Position numbers and translations under genes: made by a program. The notes below the pieces were generated by a model. The model had not been told where the DNA came from. It searched no databases and worked only from the letters and a program-made list of their open reading frames with translations. A stretch of 51,008 bases of DNA. It comes from Candidatus Bathyarchaeota archaeon A05DMB-3. GTDB lineage: Archaea > Thermoproteota > Bathyarchaeia > Bathyarchaeales > Bathycorpusculaceae. The DNA lies in contig JABFQN010000009.1 in assembly GCA_019685555.1 (NCBI GenBank), positions 1-51,008 of the forward strand, given 5' to 3'. Every line of letters starts with the position of its first letter. Within the stretch, counting starts at the first letter, position 1. Positions 43,230 to 51,008 of the stretch are shown here, one piece after another.

Positions 43230-44435
43230 TTGGAAACGCGAGGACTGTGCTTGCCTACGTCAGCCCCTAAAGGGTTTATGCGATTAAGCTTTCCCTTCGA
43301 AGTCTTAAACAGAGACCTAAAACTGATTTTCGCTTCAAACCTTGTAGGCTCCTTCGGAGACGGCTTATACGCTTATCTTCTTCCATACTATCTGAAAGAA
43401 ACCCTAAGGGCTAGTCCAGTAGAAATTGGAATCCTCTATGCTCTAACAAGCCTAACAGCAGCCTCCACCCTACTAATTGCGGGCATGCTCGCAGACAAAT
43501 ATGACAGGAAAAAGATTATGATAGCTGGCTGGATTGCATGGGTTCCAGCGCCACTAATTTTTGCACTTGCAGAAAACTGGGTTCAAATGTTGCCTGGAAT
43601 GCTTCTGTGGGGTTTCTGGCTTGGCGGACCAACAAGCACAGCCTATATTGTCACAGCCGCGGATAAAAGTAGGCTTACATTGACTTTTACGGTTATATCC
43701 TCTTCGTGGTCTTTGGGTTACATTTTCTCTCCAGCCTTAGGCGGGTATATGGCTGACAAAGTCGGTATGCAAACAGTTTTCCACATAGCCTTTATTTTGT
43801 ACGCCTTGGCTGGCACAATTTTAGCTTTTATACACAGTCAACGTGCAACAGCCCTTAAGAAAGAAATGTCGGGGCCTTCCTCTTCAATTGAACTTTTGAA
43901 AACGCGGAAACTGCTTTTTATATCTGTTTTCTTTGCTTTAGCGATGTTTACTGTAATGATGTTTCGTCCCTTTGTTCCACAGTTCCTCGCAGACATGTAC
44001 CATTATGGAGACTTTGAGATAGGAGTTTTGGGTTCCATAGCCTTTTTCGGCTCGGCAGTTTTAGGCATTCTTATAGGCAGATTTGGAGACAAGGCGGGAA
44101 AGGAATACGCTCTTGCGGCTTCAATGGTTTCCTGCAGTCTTTCATTGGCGATTATGCTGTTGACGGGGAATCTTTACATACTTGCAGCAGCCTTCTTCTT
44201 GGCTGGCGCTTCCTACATAACATGGTCTCTAATGAGCGCAATAATCGGGCCCTTAGCTCCAGAATCCATAAGGGCCAGATGGATATCCATCCCCCAGACA
44301 ATAAGCATGTTCGCATCGATTTTGGCGCCTTACATGGGCGGCTTACTTTACGCTTTTTCGCCGCCCATTCCATTCATAATTGCAATTTTAGCGACTTTTG
44401 TTTTGGCGATGCTTGCCTCTTTAAAAAAGTTTTAA
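43230..44435 (+). CDS. Major facilitator superfamily transporter
   Basis: About 12 transmembrane helices in 401 residues. The MFS motif A-like loop LADKYDRKKIMIAGW occurs after helix 2, with a half-repeat copy IGRFGDKAGKEYALAA after helix 8. The second half has PEYIxAR-like APESIRARWISIPQTI. Drug or sugar efflux is possible; substrate not predictable. TTG at 43230 is given; the ATG at 43278 (MRLSFPF) fits the helix 1 start better. Confidence 0.9.
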   Translation: METRGLCLPTSAPKGFMRLSFPFEVLNRDLKLIFASNLVGSFGDGLYAYLLPYYLKETLRASPVEIGILYALTSLTAASTLLIAGMLADKYDRKKIMIAGWIAWVPAPLIFALAENWVQMLPGMLLWGFWLGGPTSTAYIVTAADKSRLTLTFTVISSSWSLGYIFSPALGGYMADKVGMQTVFHIAFILYALAGTILAFIHSQRATALKKEMSGPSSSIELLKTRKLLFISVFFALAMFTVMMFRPFVPQFLADMYHYGDFEIGVLGSIAFFGSAVLGILIGRFGDKAGKEYALAASMVSCSLSLAIMLLTGNLYILAAAFFLAGASYITWSLMSAIIGPLAPESIRARWISIPQTISMFASILAPYMGGLLYAFSPPIPFIIAILATFVLAMLASLKKF

Positions 44436-44437
44436 GG

Positions 44438-45610
44438 TTATTCCGGCCTTTTTCCAAGGGTTAGGTCCACTTCAAAAGTTTCGTTGCCTCTAACAACTTT
44501 TAAATGTATGGTTTCTCCTGGGCTTTTGTATCTCTCCAGATAGATTATCAAGTCTTCAGCTCGGTTAACAGTTCGATTATCCACCTCAACAATTACATCT
44601 CCTGGCTGTAGGCCTACTTCGTGGGCGGATCCAGTGGCGTTTACATCGTGAATGTATAATCCGCCTATGTAGCTGGAGTTGTATGTTATGCCTATCCATG
44701 GATGTTCATAGCTGCCCTTATCGATAATCGCGTTTACAACCCTCTTCATTATTATTGATGGAATAGCGTATCCAATGCCTATAAACGCCGCAATTTCTTC
44801 GGCTGTTTCTATGGCGAAGGTTACGCCGATCACTTCTCCGAGACTGTTAAGCAAGGGTCCACCAGAGTTTCCAGGATTGATGGCGGCGTCAAACTGGATT
44901 ACGTCGACTATGGCGTAGTTTCCCCATGGGTCTGGCACTCCTAAATCGCCCAATCTTAAAACTCTGCCCACTTGGCTTACTATTCCAGCAGTCATAGAGC
45001 CTTCCAAGCCGAAGGGATTTCCAATGGCGTAGACTGGCTCGCCTACCAAAAGCAGTTCCGATTTCCCCACAATCAAAGGTTTTGCTTTATCTGGAAGCCC
45101 ATTAACTTCTAAAACTGCTAAATCGCTGTATATGTCCTTCCCCTTAACTGTTGCAGAAACCAAGATGGGTTTTCCTTCAATAAAGAAGGTTACGGTGATT
45201 TCGTTTTCGGAATCCACGACATGGTGGTTGGTGACAATATATCCTTTGCCTCCTAATCCAGCATAGTAAACAAATCCGGAGCCAGACTTGCTTCCAGCCG
45301 TTACCAAAACCACAGAGTTTCTAGTCCTATTATATATCTGAACGGCGGTTAAATTAAGCGTCTGAGCGTAATGCAGCTGTTCTATTAATCCTTGAAGCTC
45401 TTCCAGTTGGGATGTGACATTGGCATAATCATTCTTTAAGGCATTAAGGTCTGTTTTTACGTCCAAATATACTAGGGCGAACCCCCCGCCCAAAACCACC
45501 GCAACGAGAACAAGGGCTAGAATAAACTTTTTGTCAATTGTTATAGCATATTGCCACTCCACACTGTATCCCTCAGACCGTTCATATACAATTCTAAAGG
45601 CGCTTAACAA
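44438..45610 (-). CDS. HtrA/DegP-type serine protease with PDZ domain
   Basis: One N-terminal transmembrane helix (about 27-48) anchors the protein, and a short coiled coil (NALKNDYANVTSQLEELQGL) follows. Trypsin-like triad: H130 in TNHHVVD, D163 in YSDLAV, S249 in NPGNSGGP. The C-terminal PDZ domain (about 300-385) has VGLQPGDVIVEVDNRTV. Surface protein quality control is the usual role. A start at a GTG about 17 codons in is possible. Converges with the MFS gene (2-nt gap). Confidence 0.94.
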   Translation of the reverse strand: MLSAFRIVYERSEGYSVEWQYAITIDKKFILALVLVAVVLGGGFALVYLDVKTDLNALKNDYANVTSQLEELQGLIEQLHYAQTLNLTAVQIYNRTRNSVVLVTAGSKSGSGFVYYAGLGGKGYIVTNHHVVDSENEITVTFFIEGKPILVSATVKGKDIYSDLAVLEVNGLPDKAKPLIVGKSELLLVGEPVYAIGNPFGLEGSMTAGIVSQVGRVLRLGDLGVPDPWGNYAIVDVIQFDAAINPGNSGGPLLNSLGEVIGVTFAIETAEEIAAFIGIGYAIPSIIMKRVVNAIIDKGSYEHPWIGITYNSSYIGGLYIHDVNATGSAHEVGLQPGDVIVEVDNRTVNRAEDLIIYLERYKSPGETIHLKVVRGNETFEVDLTLGKRPE

Positions 45611-45634
45611 GTTTGCGTTTCAAATAAAAAGTTA

Positions 45635-46069
45635 TTAAAATTCCTTTTCAAGCTGTAATGATTCCTTTGTTAACCCATGTTTTTTATATAGTTGAACAGC
45701 TGGCTCGTTATCAAAACCCGTTACCACATGGATTTCTAGAACTCCTTTTTCTTCTGCTCTGTCTATGATTTTTTGAAGGAGTTTGCTTCCAACACCTTGT
45801 CGGCGATATTTTGGCGTCATGTATAGGTTTTGTATATAGCTTAGCTTTCCACCGTGGCAAAAATCGCGGATAACCCATAAATCTATAAAGCCAGCCATCT
45901 CGCCGTTTACCTCGGCAACCCACAATTCATAATTCGAATCCTTAAGAGAATCTTTTAAAATGGATACGCGTTCCTCATCTGTTGCAATTCCATGCATAAA
46001 CTCCCTAGCAAGAACTAACACCCTTGAAACATCGCTTTCACCAGCACGCCTAATGCTAACCCCAGACAT
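45635..46069 (-). CDS. GNAT-family N-acetyltransferase
   Basis: Fold marks in order: SIRRAGESDVSRVLVLAREF, ELWVAEVNGEMAGFIDLW, SYIQNLYMTPKYRRQGVGSKLLQKII (acetyl-CoA loop Q/RxxGxG), and VTGFDNEPAVQLYKKHGL. About 144 aa starting MSGVSIRRA; the frame extends 5 codons further. The substrate is not predictable. Divergent from tRNA-Pro region, upstream of HtrA on the same strand. Confidence 0.9.
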   Translation of the reverse strand: MSGVSIRRAGESDVSRVLVLAREFMHGIATDEERVSILKDSLKDSNYELWVAEVNGEMAGFIDLWVIRDFCHGGKLSYIQNLYMTPKYRRQGVGSKLLQKIIDRAEEKGVLEIHVVTGFDNEPAVQLYKKHGLTKESLQLEKEF

Positions 46070-46159
46070 GGCAAATCCACACAAACATCATTAAGTAACA
46101 TAAATTAATGTTTTCGCCATACAAATTGACTTTAAGGTTAAAATTATGCTTATATAATG

Positions 46160-46234
46160 TGGGGCTGCCCGGATTTGAACCGGGGTCCCGAGCGCCCGAG
46201 GCTCAGAGCCTAGACCAAGCTAGCCGACAGCCCC
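46160..46234 (-). tRNA. tRNA-Pro(CGG)
   Basis: Acceptor GGGGCTG/CAGCCCC with A73, CCA not encoded. Anticodon stem TGAGC/GCTCG (one G-U) and loop CTCGGGC give anticodon CGG. T-arm CCCGG-TTCAAAT-CCGGG is perfect, and the D-loop has the GG pair. No intron. The weak G-U pairs in the D-stem are acceptable. Confidence 0.9.
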
Positions 46235-46333
46235 TTGTTTGTTGTCATGTTAGTTTTGTGGTTAGGTTTAATAAAGGTGTTTTCTTAACTTTTAAACCCT
46301 TATTTAGGCTATAGTATTGCTGTTTAAGGGAGG

Positions 46334-48520
46334 GTGAAGGGTTTGTCTATTAAGCCGCGGATTCGGGGAATTCGTGTTTTGAAGGCTGTTTCTTCAGCTG
46401 TTCGGCTTAACATTTTGAATCTTCTTTTTGACCATGGTTCGCTTTCTTACACTGAATTAATGAATTTGTCGAAGATGAGTCCCAGCAGGGATGCTGGACG
46501 TTTCGCCTATCACTTGAAGTTTTTGCTTAAGGCAGATTTAGTTGAAGCGGATGTGGAGTCCAAGAAGTATCGCCTAACAGATTTGGGTAAGATGGTGCTT
46601 GAGGTTGCCGAAGAAATTGAAAAGAAAGGCTTGAGAACGCAAAGAATCCTAGTGCGCACTTCACGTTTTTCCCTCGAAGAATTCGACGCCAACAAGATTG
46701 TGGATTCTCTGGTGAAGGAGGCGGGCATGACGGTTGAGCAAGCCAAGAGGGTTGCCAAAGAGGCGGAAAAACGTCTTCTTAAGGCTAGGACGCGATATTT
46801 AACGGCTCCTCTAATAAGGGAGGTTGTTAACGGAATTCTCATTGAAAAGGGTTTGGAAGAGCACCGCCACAAACTCACGCGTTTAGGGCTTCCAGTGCAC
46901 GATGTTTCCGCCTTCCTATCCAAAGGTAAAGCTTCCCTTGGGGTTTCCTCCATCTACGAAGAGTTTGGGAAAAACGTTCTTGAGGAGTACACGCTTTTGA
47001 AAGTGTTGCCAAGGGATGTTGCAGACGCCCACCTATCAGGCGAATTACACGTTAACAGTTTAGACTCTTGGATTTTGAAGCCAGCCGAGGTGGTGCACGA
47101 TTTACGGTTTTTCTTTAAAAAAAGCCTAAACATAGAGTCCCCAGCGCCTCTGAAAAGCCTAGAATCCGCACTGAACACTGTTTTCAACGTTGTCCTGCAA
47201 GCTGCAAGGGAAACCAGCGAGATGCAAACTCTTGAATATTTCAATGTTTTTTTGGCGCCGTTTTTGAGGAATATGGAAAGGGCTGATGTGAAGGAAGCTT
47301 TAAGACGTTTTATTTTCAATTTAAACCAATACGCTGAGGCTTCGCTGAACATTGAGCTTACAATTCCAAGGTTTTTAGCGGATAAACCCGCCATTGGCGC
47401 CGCTGGTTCTGATGTTTACGGAGATTTCCTTGAGGAAACTCAGCTTTTAGCTTCCCTTATGATTGAAGTTTTAGCTGAAGAAAGCACACCTAAACCCCTC
47501 TTAAACCCAAAAATCGTCATTAAAATACGTCCAGAAACTTTTAAGGAAGATAAAGCAGCGGATATCCTTCTCAAAGCGCACCATTTAGCCTCAGAGAAGG
47601 GCATGCTTTACTTCGCAAACATTTCTGGAGAAGATGGGCGGCTTTCTGTTTTTTCTCCTTCCGGATGCAAGTTTAAGGCAGATTTAAAAGGCGACTGGGA
47701 ACTTGATACGCTACGCACAGGAGCTTTAGGAATTGTGGCTGTTAACTTGCCGAGGATAGCCTACGAATGCGGCAAAGATAAAGCCAAATTTTTTGAGTTT
47801 CTAAGGGAGAAACTTGAAATGGCAACCCGCGCCCTTGAAATCAAGTTTAGGGCACTGAGGCAGCGGGGTAAAAGCTTCCTTCATTTTTTGTTGCAAACTG
47901 TCAACGGCGACCAATATTTTAGGCTTGAAAATTCTACACGTCTCATAAACATGGTTGGTTTGGAAGAAACAGTGGAAGCCTTCACTGGAAAAAGCATTTA
48001 TGAAGATGAAAACGCCTTAAAGTTTGCTGTTGAAACCGTAAAATACACTTCAGAATTCCTATCTAAAAGCGATAAAAGAAGGGATAAACGCTTATTGCCC
48101 TCAGCCTTACCATCTCTTGAAGCTTCTGAAAGGTTGGCGAAACAGGACATTGAACGTTTTGGTGTTGCAAAAGTTCGATTTCAAGGAACACGGGAGAAAC
48201 CCTACTATTCGACTTTCGGCAGAGTCAGCATACAAAATTTAGAGGCTTCATTAAAGGCTTTGGCTATTGGAAAAGAGTTGTATGGGCTTTTTGCTGGCGG
48301 AAATCTCACTGTTATAGAGCTGGGAGAGGTTGAATGTCCGCCTGAAACCCTTTTCTCGCTGACTAGAAGGCTTGTTGAAAATTATGGGGTTGAGTTTTTC
48401 ACTTACAACCGCGATTTAACCTACTGCAGCCACTGCAACAAAACTATGTTTGGAGTTCTCCATAAGTGTCCCAGCTGCGGGTCGGTTGGCACTCTAACGG
48501 TGTTTAAGAGATATCCCTAA
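46334..48520 (+). CDS. HTH/ATP-cone/NrdD-like protein lacking the glycyl-radical tail
   Basis: 728 residues, GTG start after GGGAGG. Domain order: winged helix (about 10-85: VRLNILNLLFDHGSLSYTELM, AYHLKFLLKADLV), ATP-cone (about 103-190: VRTSRFSLEEFDANKIVDSL), then a class III ribonucleotide reductase-like body with VFSPSGCKF (C445 at the thiyl-Cys place) and TGALGIVAVNLPRIAYECG. A zinc ribbon C698/C701/C712/C715 ends the protein with VFKRYP. Active NrdD continues here with the RVTGY-type glycyl loop, which is absent in all frames. Possibly a nucleotide-sensing regulator. Confidence 0.8.
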   Translation: MKGLSIKPRIRGIRVLKAVSSAVRLNILNLLFDHGSLSYTELMNLSKMSPSRDAGRFAYHLKFLLKADLVEADVESKKYRLTDLGKMVLEVAEEIEKKGLRTQRILVRTSRFSLEEFDANKIVDSLVKEAGMTVEQAKRVAKEAEKRLLKARTRYLTAPLIREVVNGILIEKGLEEHRHKLTRLGLPVHDVSAFLSKGKASLGVSSIYEEFGKNVLEEYTLLKVLPRDVADAHLSGELHVNSLDSWILKPAEVVHDLRFFFKKSLNIESPAPLKSLESALNTVFNVVLQAARETSEMQTLEYFNVFLAPFLRNMERADVKEALRRFIFNLNQYAEASLNIELTIPRFLADKPAIGAAGSDVYGDFLEETQLLASLMIEVLAEESTPKPLLNPKIVIKIRPETFKEDKAADILLKAHHLASEKGMLYFANISGEDGRLSVFSPSGCKFKADLKGDWELDTLRTGALGIVAVNLPRIAYECGKDKAKFFEFLREKLEMATRALEIKFRALRQRGKSFLHFLLQTVNGDQYFRLENSTRLINMVGLEETVEAFTGKSIYEDENALKFAVETVKYTSEFLSKSDKRRDKRLLPSALPSLEASERLAKQDIERFGVAKVRFQGTREKPYYSTFGRVSIQNLEASLKALAIGKELYGLFAGGNLTVIELGEVECPPETLFSLTRRLVENYGVEFFTYNRDLTYCSHCNKTMFGVLHKCPSCGSVGTLTVFKRYP

Positions 48521-48530
48521 CGTCAAAAGC

Positions 48531-49484
<954 letters not shown>

Positions 49485-49597
49485 TTAAATAACTTTTCAT
49501 CCCTTTGACGGCTTGAAGGATTGGAAGGTTTTAGCGTAGTGGTAAAAACCTTTTATCTTTAGGGCTAATAATAGCCTTGTGAAAGAGGCGAAATCTA

Positions 49598-50062
49598 ATG
49601 AGTGAAACTATGCTTTATGTTTCAAAGATTAGGGATGGCACTGTTATTGACCATATTACGGGCGGACACGCTTTGGATGTTGTTAAGATTTTGGGGATAA
49701 CTGGTAAAGAGAAACGCATCATCACTATTGCGATTAATGTGCCTAGCGAACGGTTTAAGGTTAAAGACATAGTTAAGATTGAGGGCAGAGAGCTTAACCC
49801 GAAAGAGGTTCATAAAACCGCCTTACTGGCGCCCCACGCCACCATCAACATTATCCGCAATTATAAGGTTGTTGAGAAGCAGAGGGTTAAACTGCCAAAC
49901 GTTATTGAGGGCATAGTTAAATGTGCAAATCCAGCTTGTGTAAGCAACAGCAACGAGCCTGTTGTGGCCAAATTTTACGTGAAAAGCGAGGAGCCATTGC
50001 TTCTGAAATGTCATTATTGCGGTTATGTTATGGAGAAGGGCGACGTGCTTAAACAGTTCTAA
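49598..50062 (+). CDS. pyrI: Aspartate carbamoyltransferase, regulatory chain
   Basis: 154 residues. The N-terminal allosteric domain has ISKIRDGTVIDHITGGHALDVVKILGI and the Ile/Pro-rich NVPSERFKVKDIVKIEGREL. The C-terminal zinc domain has CANPAC...CHYCG, four cysteines that hold the catalytic-regulatory contact. Binds CTP/UTP and ATP to tune PyrB. A TATA-like CTTTTATCTTTAG lies about 40-50 nt before the ATG. Confidence 0.96.
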   Translation: MSETMLYVSKIRDGTVIDHITGGHALDVVKILGITGKEKRIITIAINVPSERFKVKDIVKIEGRELNPKEVHKTALLAPHATINIIRNYKVVEKQRVKLPNVIEGIVKCANPACVSNSNEPVVAKFYVKSEEPLLLKCHYCGYVMEKGDVLKQF

Positions 50063-50123
50063 ATTCGGATATTCGGATTTTTAGATAATGCTTATATCGT
50101 AAGATGTGGTATTTCCAAAATGG

Positions 50124-50145
50124 ATATGTCCAAAAAAGGACATAT
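50124..50145. repeat. Inverted repeat between pyrI and the next gene
   Basis: ATATGTCC (50124-50131), loop AAAAAA, GGACATAT (50138-50145): a perfect 8-bp stem. It is 60 nt after pyrI and about 40 nt before the next start, so it may be a terminator or an operator. The preceding TCCAAAATGGA adds a small second palindrome. Confidence 0.6.
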
Positions 50146-50176
50146 TGAACACGCGTAGAACAAAAATACACATAAG

Positions 50177-50494
50177 GTGAAAAACATGATGGAAATAATA
50201 GCCGCAGTATTATGGGCTTGTTTCGCAGCCTACGCCCTATGGTACTTTACAAAGGCAAAGCACTACGCGCCCCTAACCCCCGACGAAGCAAAAGTCCTAT
50301 GGAAAATCCACAAACAAAACGCCGGATGCTCATCAACAAGATGGCGAAAAATCCTGCACGGCGGAAAAATAGTGGGCTTCGAATGTGAATGCGGTTATAA
50401 GCATATACAAAAACGCCTAATAACCATCAACACGCCAACACCCACAATCCAAACAAAAACCATGGCTATATACGAAAAACTCCACAAACCATAA
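50177..50494 (+). CDS. Small single-pass membrane protein, unknown
   Basis: One N-terminal helix (about 5-24: EIIAAVLWACFAAYALWYF) then a soluble part with TPDEAKVLWKIHKQNAGC and VGFECECGYKHIQKRL. The Cys-Glu-Cys and Gly-Tyr-Lys-His stretch may be a metal site. GTG start; the ATG three codons later is also possible. No family is recognised. Confidence 0.55.
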   Translation: MKNMMEIIAAVLWACFAAYALWYFTKAKHYAPLTPDEAKVLWKIHKQNAGCSSTRWRKILHGGKIVGFECECGYKHIQKRLITINTPTPTIQTKTMAIYEKLHKP

Positions 50495-50576
50495 CAAAGC
50501 CATGCTTTAGGCAAACAGGCAAACAGCAAAACTGGAGGTGCGTGTAAGCGAGGAGCAAGCCCATAGGTGATCAAAT

Positions 50577-50948
50577 TTGGGCGTTTTGCTTACACGAAAT
50601 GCTTTATTCACCTTTGACGAGTTATTAGCAAAAGTGGTGGATGAAGTTTTAAAATCAATTTTTACAGAACGCTGCGCCTTTTCCGTTTGGACCTATCTTG
50701 AAATGACGTTTTCCATTGAACCACTGGATGTCGCACGAAAACCAGAAACTTTTTCAGCTGGTTTTAAGAGTCTGTTTGGACCGGCAGCACAAGATTTAGA
50801 AAAACTGATTCTGACACGCTTATGCCAAATACTGGGAGTAAAGCTGGAATGGAAGGAAGGCTACAAGTTTTCAGACTACATAAGCACGCTGAGAAAGGCA
50901 TACGTCGAAATTGAAACCTTAAGATACAAACCACTCATAGAAGGATAA
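50577..50948 (+). CDS. Small conserved-looking helical protein, unknown
   Basis: 123 residues, TTG start. Mainly helical with FTFDELLAKVVDEVLKSIF, WTYLEMTFSIEPLDVARKPETFSAGFKSLFG, and LEKLILTRLCQILG at the end. No transmembrane segment. It looks like a compact helical bundle, and I do not recognise the family. It lies downstream of the small membrane protein. The last 60 nt of the window show no further gene start. Confidence 0.55.
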   Translation: MGVLLTRNALFTFDELLAKVVDEVLKSIFTERCAFSVWTYLEMTFSIEPLDVARKPETFSAGFKSLFGPAAQDLEKLILTRLCQILGVKLEWKEGYKFSDYISTLRKAYVEIETLRYKPLIEG

Positions 50949-51008
50949 CAACATTTCCTCTGGAAAAGTCAATTTTAGGGCTTCTGGCAAACCAAAATTG
51001 ACTAGCCC

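Overview
The window is a piece of an archaeal chromosome. It opens with the 5' part of an archaeal 16S rRNA gene and also carries an archaeal 7S/SRP RNA, a Cbf5-type pseudouridine synthase, ribosomal protein L14e, Orc1/Cdc6, pyruvoyl-dependent arginine decarboxylase and short archaeal adenylosuccinate synthetase. Archaeal TATA boxes stand in front of the RNA genes. The mixture of archaeal information genes with bacterial-type glycolytic enzymes (PfkA-family phosphofructokinases, class II aldolase), and many small winged-helix and membrane proteins, best fits an anaerobic Thermoproteota lineage such as Bathyarchaeia. That placement is inference; the partial 16S would settle it.

Layout. 1-1000: 16S rRNA 5' region and its promoter, minus strand. 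1-9.8 kb: a truncated glycosyltransferase, a membrane-anchored HTH regulator, a secreted protein, the molybdopterin operon moaC-moaB-moaA, HIT-like and HTH genes, Orc1/Cdc6, and a frameshifted DUF3795 gene. 9.8-16.8 kb: arginine decarboxylase, triosephosphate isomerase, a DUF89 phosphatase and glycogen-debranching enzyme on plus, facing galT and a GH1 glycosidase on minus. 16.8-18.8 kb: SRP RNA, then a toxin-antitoxin island enclosed by a second copy of the SRP promoter and 5' end. 18.8-22.8 kb: CutA, two convergent phosphofructokinases (one ATP-type, one PPi-type by active-site residues), class II aldolase, and a GOLD/p24-like membrane protein.

23,413-31,622 is an integrated element of about 8.2 kb. 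It is bounded by a 24-bp direct repeat of the 3' end of an intron-containing tRNA-Ser gene and carries a zinc-ribbon tyrosine integrase, an AEP-primase/ATPase fusion, an HNH nuclease and several unrecognised genes. 31.7-33.7 kb is the L14e-cbf5-methyltransferase operon; cbf5 is interrupted by a 21-nt intron with a textbook bulge-helix-bulge (BHB) motif that splits the catalytic aspartate codon. 34-46 kb is ordinary chromosome: repair, peptidase, radical SAM, purA, MFS and HtrA genes. 46.1-51 kb has tRNA-Pro, an HTH/ATP-cone/NrdD-like protein lacking the glycyl-radical tail, a divergent pyrB/pyrI pair and two small unknown genes.

The strongest points for follow-up are the cbf5 intron, the NrdD-derived protein without a radical site, the SRP-promoter duplication around a toxin module, and the tRNA-Ser-integrated element.
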